Part shown: in pieces, positions 1 through 6,100 of the stretch
Position numbering within the stretch: position 1 is the first letter of the stretch
Layout of the letters: the number at the start of each line of letters is the position of its first letter
Assembly (NCBI GenBank): GCA_029212275.1
Contig: JARGOI010000068.1
Coordinates: 2,555-9,558, forward strand
Reading direction: 5' to 3'
DNA: 7,004 bases
DNA from: Thalassolituus sp.
GTDB lineage: Bacteria; Pseudomonadota; Gammaproteobacteria; Pseudomonadales; Oceanobacteraceae
The notes under the pieces: generated by a model
Seen by the model: only the letters and a program-made list of their open reading frames with translations
Database searches by the model: none
Told to the model about the DNA's origin: nothing
Position numbers and translations under genes: made by a program

Positions 1-347
1 CGATTCACCGAGCGTCCCTCCAGTTGCATGTCGCCAGTATCCATACTGCCGGATAAATCGACGGCGAGCATTAAGTCGCGACCAGACGCTGGTAAACGGA
101 TGGGATCGCCAATCCACATTGGCTGGGCGAGGGCAACGAGCAAACTTATCCATACCAGCAGCGGCAATAACCAAGACCATAGAGAATTACGCTGACTGTT
201 TTCTATACCGATTGTTTGCGTCCCCCAATCGCTTAATGACGCTACTTTTAATGCAGCTTCGGCTTTGGCCTTCGGCGCAATCAAATAACGCACCAGCCAA
301 GGTAATGGTAATAATAAAAAGACCCACGGCCACTGCATACTAAGCAT
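1..347 (-). CDS. BatA-like VWA-domain membrane protein, N-terminal part (cut by window edge)
   Basis: This is the first 115 codons of a von Willebrand factor A protein that continues past position 1. Two hydrophobic segments are visible: residues about 6-23 (begins WPWVFLLLPLPWL) and about 56-75 (LWSWLLPLLVWISLLVALAQ). Between them is a short soluble stretch containing the AALKV motif typical of BatA N-termini. The VWA domain starts near residue 90, and its metal-ion-dependent adhesion site is intact as D97-L-S99-G-S101-M (DxSxS). VWA proteins of this type sit in the inner membrane and bind partner proteins through a divalent metal. The start at 347 is preferred because AAGGA lies 8 bases upstream; M4 at 338 is an alternative start. 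The start overlaps the end of the DUF4381 gene by 8 bases, so it belongs to the same operon. The C-terminal transmembrane segment expected for the family lies outside the window. Confidence 0.9.
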   Translation of the reverse strand, partial: MLSMQWPWVFLLLPLPWLVRYLIAPKAKAEAALKVASLSDWGTQTIGIENSQRNSLWSWLLPLLVWISLLVALAQPMWIGDPIRLPASGRDLMLAVDLSGSMDTGDMQLEGRSVN

Positions 348-897
348 GAGACGTGTCCTTATTTTGTCCGTTGGGAATGTCTGCTGAGGTATTAAAATTC
401 GGTGTTTTTAAACGGGTTACGGAGACTTTTTGAATCCAACGCTTAGCCAAATCGTATAATTCGTCGACATTAATATCGGCTTTGGGATTATAGACCCCTT
501 CGGCTAAGGCCAGCGCTGTACTGCCTGTAAATAGAGGCGCTGGGGCTTGAGCATTCAGTAGATCTACCCAGTCGTGACCATAGTAGTTAAGAATTCGATC
601 ATCAACATTGTATATCCGCCAATAGCGTTTCAGTGCGGCATTGATGTCGCGACAATAGCGATCCGCTTGAGGTTGCTGTTGCTGCATGTCACGTGCCTCA
701 TCCAGCAGCGCGAACACCTGTTGACGTATGGCCGCGCGTCGACGTAATTCGCGATAACCAAGTATCCCAGCCACAAAAAGTGCAATTAAAGCGATCAGCA
801 ATACCCACCAACCGGGGGCTAATGGCCACCATCCAATGGCGGTTGGTAGAATAATATCGTCTAACGGCAACGAAGGTGTGGCAGACGTATTATTCAT
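340..897 (-). CDS. DUF4381 family single-pass membrane protein
   Basis: This is a 185-residue protein of the DUF4381 family, whose biochemical role is not established. The N-terminus carries the family signature: L-x-D-I-I-L-P at 12-18 followed by WWPLAPGWW at 23-31. The signature runs into one transmembrane helix at about 30-48. The helix is followed by a basic stretch (R49, R52-R54, R58), so by the positive-inside rule the C-terminal domain should face the cytoplasm. That domain is mostly helical in character and has a Q-rich segment near 72-77. The gene lies between DUF58 and VWA genes, its usual position in MoxR-VWA operons. The ATG overlaps the DUF58 stop as ATGA, and GAGGG is present 8 bases upstream. 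By inference it acts as an accessory or scaffold subunit that connects the cytoplasmic MoxR/DUF58 proteins to the membrane VWA proteins. The family call is firm and the role is not. Confidence 0.88.
   Translation of the reverse strand: MNNTSATPSLPLDDIILPTAIGWWPLAPGWWVLLIALIALFVAGILGYRELRRRAAIRQQVFALLDEARDMQQQQPQADRYCRDINAALKRYWRIYNVDDRILNYYGHDWVDLLNAQAPAPLFTGSTALALAEGVYNPKADINVDELYDLAKRWIQKVSVTRLKTPNFNTSADIPNGQNKDTSHA
356..360 (-). promoter_or_regulatory. Ribosome binding site for the BatA-like gene
   Basis: AAGGA on the minus strand lies 8 bases before the ATG at 347-345. It sits inside the last codons of the DUF4381 gene. It supports the start at 347 over the downstream ATG at 338. Confidence 0.6.
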
Positions 898-1829
898 AAA
901 AGCCGCCCTCTAACACCCTGAGACATTACCCCAAGACCTAAGCGCAATACTTCTAATGGATCTTGTTGGGTTGTCACTGTGGTTAGGGATGAGCGCAGCG
1001 GCAACAAATGCTCGTTCAATGCATTAAGGCGCGCATCCCACTGAGCCTGATGCTTTTGCACTGTCTCGCGATTACCTTGTAATATTTGTTGGCCAATACC
1101 ATCCGACAAGGTCAGTTGACCCGCCGCAAGATTGCGCTCAAAGGGATCACTCACATGAATTGCGACGATGTCACAGTGGCGGCTGGTAGCGAACAATGCA
1201 CGTTCACACTCGGCGTCAAAACCATGCCAATCACTGACGATATAAATGGCGGTACCGGGACGGGCAATGCGAGCAATGTGTCGGCACATTTGCAACATTC
1301 GAACATGCGCTGGCTGATGTTTGGATAACGGCATCGCACTGAGCTGATGCAAAAATGCCATTAATGTTTTACGGCCGCTGTTGGGACGTAAATCAAACTC
1401 TTGTTCATCATTAAAAATTAAACCGCCAACGCGGTCACCGTGGCCGTTTGCAGACCAAGCCAAGAGCGCAGCGATGTCCGCCGCTAATACTTTTTTAAGT
1501 GTTCTGCGGGTGCCAAAATTCATGGCAGCACGAAGATCACAGGCCACTAATACTGGCCTTTCGCGTTCTTCTCTAAAGACTTTGATATGTGCTTCGCCAG
1601 TGCGCGCGGTAACACGCCAATCCATCGAGCGAATGTCATCTCCCGCCTGATACTCACGAACTTCAGAGAAATCGATGCCGCGGCCACGCAGGCGCGAAAT
1701 ATGACCACCTGACTGACCGTGCAAAATTTTCTTTTGTTTGTGCAATGGCAGCAATGGCGCGAGTACGCGCAAACCGGCAAGTTTTTCGGCATGAATGTGA
1801 ATGCCATGACTAAACTCAGGTCGAACCAT
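894..1829 (-). CDS. DUF58 domain-containing protein (degenerate VWA-like)
   Basis: This is a 311-residue protein, a normal length for the shorter DUF58 proteins of gammaproteobacterial MoxR operons. The DUF58 signature is clear at residues 55-93: R59-E-Y-Q-A-G63-D-D-I-R67-S-M-D70-W71-R followed by T-A-R76-T-G and the F-R-E-E-R-E-R-P segment. Downstream is a VWA-like fold. At its usual metal-site position it reads D98-L-R-A-A-M, so the two serines of a DxSxS motif are absent. Later landmarks are YIVSDWHGF at 196-204 and VSDPFE at 226-231, the latter a DUF58 hallmark. No transmembrane segment is evident, so it is probably cytoplasmic. It starts one base inside the ATPase stop (TAATG) with only a weak Shine-Dalgarno, which implies translation coupled to the ATPase. 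Its role is inferred from the family: partner or adaptor of the MoxR ATPase. The molecular function of DUF58 is unknown. Confidence 0.9.
   Translation of the reverse strand: MVRPEFSHGIHIHAEKLAGLRVLAPLLPLHKQKKILHGQSGGHISRLRGRGIDFSEVREYQAGDDIRSMDWRVTARTGEAHIKVFREERERPVLVACDLRAAMNFGTRRTLKKVLAADIAALLAWSANGHGDRVGGLIFNDEQEFDLRPNSGRKTLMAFLHQLSAMPLSKHQPAHVRMLQMCRHIARIARPGTAIYIVSDWHGFDAECERALFATSRHCDIVAIHVSDPFERNLAAGQLTLSDGIGQQILQGNRETVQKHQAQWDARLNALNEHLLPLRSSLTTVTTQQDPLEVLRLGLGVMSQGVRGRLL
903..910 (-). promoter_or_regulatory. Ribosome binding site for the DUF4381 gene
   Basis: GAGGGCGG on the minus strand places its GAGGG core 8 bases before the ATG at 897-895. The site is within the last codons of the DUF58 gene, so the downstream gene has its own strong site as well as the ATGA overlap. 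Confidence 0.6.
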
Positions 1830-2791
1830 TATGCTACAGGCACTCGTTGCAATAATTGATCAATAACATGGTCGGCATTAACACCGTTAGCTTCCGCCTC
1901 GAAGCTCAATAAAATACGATGGCGTAAGACATCGTGGGCGACGGCACGAACATCATCAGGACTGACGTAATCGCGTCCTTCTAACCATGCATGGGCACGG
2001 GCACAACGATCAAGGGCGATCGTACCTCGCGGACTGGCGCCAAATTCAATCCACTTAACCAGATCTTCGCCATAAGCTTCTGGGCGTCTTGTCGCCATAA
2101 TGAGTTGCACGAGATATTGTTCTACCGCATCACTCATATGCAAAGCTAATACTTGCTGACGCGCATTTAAAATTTCTTTTTGGGTCAGTCTTATTTCTTC
2201 TTGCTTGGTCTGGATCATTGCTTCGCCGCGAGCCAAACGAAGAATTGCCTGTTCGGAAGTCGCGTCGGGATAACCGATTTTCACGTGCATTAAAAATCGA
2301 TCAAGCTGGGCTTCGGGTAAGGGGTATGTACCTTCTTGCTCGATGGGGTTTTGCGTTGCCATCACCATAAAAATCTCGGGCAAAGCACGGGTGGTGCCAC
2401 CGACAGTGACTTGGCGCTCTGCCATGGCCTCTAATAAGGCGCTCTGTACTTTGGCCGGAGCTCGGTTAATTTCGTCCGCCAAAATTAACTGATGGAAAAT
2501 TGGCCCCGGCTGAAAATCAAAGCTTTGTGTTTGCGGACGATAGATGTCGGTGCCGGTAATGTCACCCGGTAACAAATCCGGCGTGAACTGTACCCGCTTG
2601 AAGTCACCTTCAATACGTTCAGCCAATTCATTAATGGCTTTGGTTTTGGCTAAACCAGGTGCGCCTTCTACTAATAGGTGGCCGTCTGCCAAAAGTGTTA
2701 GCAGTAATCGTTCGACCAATATAGGTTGGCCGATAATGCGGGCTTTAAGGGTAGTTCTTAAACGATCAAATCCATCGTGTTCGCTGGTCAT
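1829..2791 (-). CDS. MoxR-family AAA+ ATPase
   Basis: This is a 320-residue AAA+ ATPase, typical in length for the MoxR family. All catalytic elements are visible. Walker A is G43-A-P-G-L-A-K49-T50 and Walker B is L-I-L-A-D106-E107 followed by INRAPAKVQSALLEAM. Sensor 1 is at N148 in MATQNPIEQEGTYPLPEAQ. L163-D-R165-F holds the likely arginine finger, and sensor 2 is S253-P-R255-G. The lid domain ends with the VSPDDVRAVAHDVLRHR segment that is also standard in the family. MoxR ATPases are thought to work as hexameric chaperones that remodel or load cofactors into partner proteins, usually with VWA proteins from the same operon. Here it is the first gene of such an operon. ATG at 2791 is preferred because an in-frame TGA lies at 2812-2810 and no other in-frame start lies between; a weak AGG sits 6 bases upstream. 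The substrate cannot be read from the sequence. Confidence 0.95.
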   Translation of the reverse strand: MTSEHDGFDRLRTTLKARIIGQPILVERLLLTLLADGHLLVEGAPGLAKTKAINELAERIEGDFKRVQFTPDLLPGDITGTDIYRPQTQSFDFQPGPIFHQLILADEINRAPAKVQSALLEAMAERQVTVGGTTRALPEIFMVMATQNPIEQEGTYPLPEAQLDRFLMHVKIGYPDATSEQAILRLARGEAMIQTKQEEIRLTQKEILNARQQVLALHMSDAVEQYLVQLIMATRRPEAYGEDLVKWIEFGASPRGTIALDRCARAHAWLEGRDYVSPDDVRAVAHDVLRHRILLSFEAEANGVNADHVIDQLLQRVPVA

Positions 2792-2867
2792 AATGCGCCT
2801 GTCTGTCCATCAGTTGAATCATTTGTCGTATTGAATGCTAAATCGTTTTGAGTATTTTGCTGTTGTG

Positions 2868-2895
2868 ATTTTAGAGACTTCGTCATTCGGGTCAA
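2868..2895 (-). promoter_or_regulatory. Sigma-70-type promoter for the MoxR-VWA operon
   Basis: On the minus strand there is TTGACC at 2895-2890, a 16 bp spacer, and TAAAAT at 2873-2868. Each hexamer matches the consensus at 5 of 6 positions. Transcription would start near 2861 and leave a leader of about 70 bases before the ATG at 2791. The position and orientation fit the operon exactly. The call rests on sequence match alone. Confidence 0.6.
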
Positions 2896-2937
2896 TGAAG
2901 AAACACTAGGGAATCATCAAAGAATCTGCGGAATGAG

Positions 2938-2989
2938 TAAAGGAGCGTCAGTCTTGACGACGGTCAGACTGGAATAATCCTTCCTTTTT
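2938..2989 (+). other. Imperfect stem-loop followed by T-run, possible terminator or structured RNA
   Basis: CAGTCT (2949-2954) pairs with AGACTG (2966-2971). After a single bulged T, GAC (2956-2958) pairs with GTC (2963-2965) around a GACG loop, giving about 9 bp. An outer arm AAGGA (2940-2944) can pair with TCCTT (2978-2982), and CCTTTTT follows at 2983-2989. Read on the plus strand this resembles an intrinsic terminator, but no plus-strand gene lies before it. It could instead end a small RNA, form part of a long dehydrogenase leader, or act as a DNA-level operator. Confidence 0.35.
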
Positions 2990-3002
2990 AATAAATAGCA
3001 AT

Positions 3003-3041
3003 GAACCTTAGCAGTGATATGTGTCCTACAGAGAACCTTAG
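3003..3041. repeat. Direct repeat GAACCTTAG, two copies 30 bp apart
   Basis: Identical 9-mers GAACCTTAG occur at 3003-3011 and 3033-3041. The 30 bp period is close to three helical turns, so the copies would face the same side of the DNA. They lie 150-185 bp upstream of the dehydrogenase start and could be activator sites. A chance 9-base match in a region this size is not very rare. Confidence 0.4.
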
Positions 3042-3076
3042 AGTAATCGTCATCTCACTTAAGGAATTTTCAAATA

Positions 3077-3105
3077 TTGAGCTAAGCTGTAACAAGGATT
3101 ACACA
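3077..3105 (+). promoter_or_regulatory. Weak candidate promoter for the glutamate dehydrogenase
   Basis: TTGAGC (3077-3082) and TACACA (3100-3105) are separated by 17 bp. They match the -35 and -10 consensus at 4 and 3 of 6 positions. The predicted start near 3112 leaves a leader of about 75 bases. This is the best-spaced pair I found before the gene, but it is poor, so activation by a regulator is likely if it is real. Confidence 0.25.
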
Positions 3106-3128
3106 AGGGCTTGCTTAAGTCACACAAG
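3101..3128. repeat. Direct repeat ACACAAG, two copies 21 bp apart
   Basis: ACACAAG occurs at 3101-3107 and 3122-3128, exactly two helical turns apart. The copies overlap the -10 of the candidate promoter and the inverted repeat at 3106-3136. This arrangement suggests a regulator-binding site but does not prove one. Confidence 0.35.
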
Positions 3129-3136
3129 AAAGCCCT
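3106..3136. repeat. Inverted repeat AGGGCTT / AAGCCCT with 17-base loop
   Basis: AGGGCTT (3106-3112) is the exact reverse complement of AAGCCCT (3130-3136). The repeat centre-to-centre distance is 24 bp. It sits over the predicted start of dehydrogenase transcription, where a repressor operator or a leader hairpin could lie. No T-run follows, so it is not an intrinsic terminator. Confidence 0.4.
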
Positions 3137-3143
3137 CAGCAAA

Positions 3144-3160
3144 ACATAACGTTACATAAC
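3144..3160. repeat. Tandem ACATAAC repeat, 10 bp period, with TAACGTTA palindrome
   Basis: ACATAAC occurs at 3144-3150 and 3154-3160, one helical turn apart. An 8 bp perfect palindrome TAACGTTA spans 3147-3154 between them. The element ends 26 bp before the dehydrogenase start codon, so it would lie within the 5' leader or overlap a proximal promoter. Confidence 0.35.
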
Positions 3161-3173
3161 ACCTAGACTAAAA

Positions 3174-3184
3174 AAGAGACAAGG
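3174..3184 (+). promoter_or_regulatory. Ribosome binding region of the glutamate dehydrogenase
   Basis: AAGAG at 3174-3178 is 8 bases before the ATG at 3187. A second purine cluster, AAGG at 3181-3184, is only 2 bases before it and is too close to be ideal. An in-frame TAA at 3169-3171 rules out any earlier start nearby. Confidence 0.5.
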
Positions 3185-3186
3185 CC

Positions 3187-6100
3187 ATGCTCACAGCACT
3201 TCATACCCTCATCGACCAGCGCAATCAGGCAGACGCCGCCACGCAATTGAAAACCTTTGCCAATTTATATTATTCCGGTGCACCGCAAGAGGAAGTGTTG
3301 GCGCGCTCGGTCGAGGATCTTTATGGTGCGGCGTTATCATGCTGGCAGTTTATCCAGCAACGGAAGCCGGGGGAAGCGAGTGCGCGCGTATTTAATCCCG
3401 ATCACGAAAATCATGGCTGGCGTTCAAATCATACCGTAGTTGAATTAGCCTTCGATGATATGCCATTTTTGATTGATTCTGTGCGTATGCAACTTAACGT
3501 AAGGCATATGTCTTTGCATGCAATTCATTACTGTGTAATTCATGCTAAACGTACCAAGCAGGGCAAATTTGATACATCGGTTGATTGGACAACCCCGGGC
3601 AAAGATAAAAAACCAGAAGCCATTATTTATATCGAAGTCGATCATCATTCAGACCCTAAAGAGTTGAATGAATTGTCCGGTGAGCTAGCCAATATAATGC
3701 AAGAAGTCGCTGCTTGTGTGGGCGATTTTAAGGCCATGACACAGCTGGCTACCGAGTCTTCTAAAGCATTGCTGAAGCAGTCTACGAAATCTGAAACCAG
3801 TGAAAAATTAGTAGAAGCCAGCGATTTCATGGCGTGGCTTGCGAATAACCACTTTACCTTTTTGGGCTACGACGAATTTCGTCTTGAAGGTACAAAAGAT
3901 GATGCTTGTGTGGTACGCGATACGGACAAAGATTTGGGCTATTTCCGCCATCATCATGCCTCGCAAGACAGTTTGCGACTGGTCGACCTAGAAATACAAA
4001 TTCAGGAATTTATTACCAGTTCCGACCCCGTCAGTTTTATGAAATCGGGTAACAGAAGCCGCATTCATCGTCCCGCATATCCAGATTACGTAGTAGTAAA
4101 AGAATTTGATAGTAAAGGTAACGTTATTGGTGGAAAGCGCTTTATGGGGTTGTTTACCTCAATTGTGTATGTCGAAACGCCCAATAATATTCCTATTGTA
4201 CGTCGTAAATTAGAATCAGTGAGAAACACGGCTGGATTTACCCCAGGCAGTCACAACCATAAAGAATTGAATCGTATTTTAGAAATTTATCCTCGCGATG
4301 AATTGTTCCAATCGAACGCCGATCAACTGTATAGCACCGCTGTGAGTATTGTGAATATTCAAGAGCGTCGCCAAACCCATGTATTTCTGCGCAAAGATTC
4401 TTACAGTAAGTTTATTTCCTGCTTGGCTTATACGCCGCGCGACATTTATAACACCGAATTACGCTATAAAATGGAGAGCATTTTACAGAAAGAATTTAAT
4501 CCGCTAGATATCGAATTTAATACCCATTTTTCTGAATCTGTGCTGGCACGTACCCACTTTATGATTCGTATGAATCCCGATCATCCTGTGGATTACGATG
4601 AAGAAGTGATTTCTAAAAAAATTCGTCAAGTCGTGCGCTCTTGGAGCGATGATTTGCATGGTGCGTTGGTTGAACAAGTGGGTGAAGAACAAGGTAATGA
4701 ACAGTATTTAATTTACCGTGACGCTTTTCCAGCGGGCTATCGAGAAGATTTCTCGGCCCGTACTGCGGTGTCGGACATTCAGCATATGGAAGATCTGATT
4801 GCGGCAGAGCCTGGCGAGTTGGCCATGAGCTTTTACCGCGAGCTAGAAGAAGATGATGATCATTTGCACTTCAAGCTCTTCAACCTTGATGACATTCTTC
4901 CGTTGTCTGACGTCATTCCAGTGCTCGAAAACTTTGGTTTACGCGTATTAGGAGAGCATCCTTATGAAATTGTTTGTTCTAACGGCAAACGCATTTGGAT
5001 TCATAACTTCACTCTGCGCTACACCTTGTCGGATAAAATCAGCATTGGCGAAGTGAAACAAATATTTCAAGAAGCATTCAGTGCCATTTGGAGTAACAAA
5101 GCCGAAAGCGATTCGTTTAATCGCTTGGTGTTAGGCGCTAAATTAGGCTGGAAAGACATCGCATTGTTGCGTGCCTACGCGCGTTATATGAAGCAGCTGC
5201 GTTTTGGAATTTCGGAAAGCTACATCGCCGATACCCTCAGTCGTTATATTCCGTTAAGCGCACAGCTGGTCGAACTCTTCCATTTGCGGTTTGATTTATT
5301 TGAACCTTCCAACGAAGCGCGTGATGCGGCGTATAAACTGTGCGAACAGCAACTGATTGAAGCACTGGATGGCGTTGAACAATTAAACGAAGATCGCACC
5401 ATTCGTCGCTACATTGAATTGATCAGTGCGACGCTGCGTACCAATTATTATCAGTGTGATGAACATGGCAATGATAAAAGTTACTTATCCTTTAAGTTTC
5501 TTCCTGCCGAAATTTCGGATATGCCTTTGCCACGTCCCATGTTTGAAATCTTTGTTTATTCGCCACGCGTTGAAGGTGTGCATCTACGCGGTGGACGAGT
5601 AGCCCGTGGTGGCTTGCGTTGGTCCGATCGATTTGACGATTTCCGTACCGAAGTATTGGGTTTGGTAAAAGCCCAGCAAGTTAAAAATGCGGTCATTGTG
5701 CCAGTGGGTGCGAAGGGCGGTTTTGTGGCAAAACGCTTGCCTAAAGACGGTGGTCGCGATGCCTTTATGGCAGAAGGGATTGCCTGCTATCAAACCTTCA
5801 TCAGCGCCCTATTGGATATTACCGATAACTTAGTCGAAGGCGCCGTGGTGCCTCCAGAAAATGTGATACGTCATGATAATGACGATCCCTATTTAGTCGT
5901 TGCCGCCGATAAAGGCACTGCGACTTTCTCTGATATTGCCAACGAAATTGCGGTTAAACGCGGTTTCTGGATGGGCGATGGTTTCGCCTCTGGCGGTTCT
6001 ATTGGTTATGACCACAAGAAAATGGGTATTACTGCGCGTGGTGGTTGGGTATCCGTACAGCGCCATTTCCGCGAGCGCGAATTAAATATCCAAGACACCG

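Larger units (their letters stand above)
2792..3186. other. Divergent intergenic region with regulatory elements, no protein gene seen
   Basis: This 395 bp region separates the minus-strand MoxR operon from the plus-strand glutamate dehydrogenase. No open frame with a recognisable protein was found on either strand. The left third contains the MoxR operon promoter. The centre contains an imperfect stem-loop followed by a T-run. The right half is AT-rich and contains several short direct repeats and an inverted repeat, listed separately. The dehydrogenase has no strong sigma-70 match, which would fit an activator-dependent or alternative-sigma promoter. Confidence 0.7.

Noticed and set aside
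119..343. Plus-strand open frame of 74 codons
   Set aside because: It lies wholly antisense to the BatA-like gene, whose transmembrane and metal-site motifs are clear. The predicted protein has no recognisable family.
1086..1807. Several open frames of 60-90 codons on both strands within the DUF58 gene
   Set aside because: All overlap the DUF58 coding frame, which shows conserved motifs throughout. These are shadow frames.
2544..2834. Plus-strand open frame of 96 codons
   Set aside because: It is antisense to the Walker A region of the MoxR-type ATPase and has no family features.
2954..2978. Plus-strand TTGACG followed by AATAAT as a promoter
   Set aside because: The spacer is only 13 bp, too short for a sigma-70 promoter, and TTGACG is part of the hairpin stem and loop.
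3106..3136. Inverted repeat as an intrinsic terminator
   Set aside because: The loop is 17 bases and no T-run follows on either strand.
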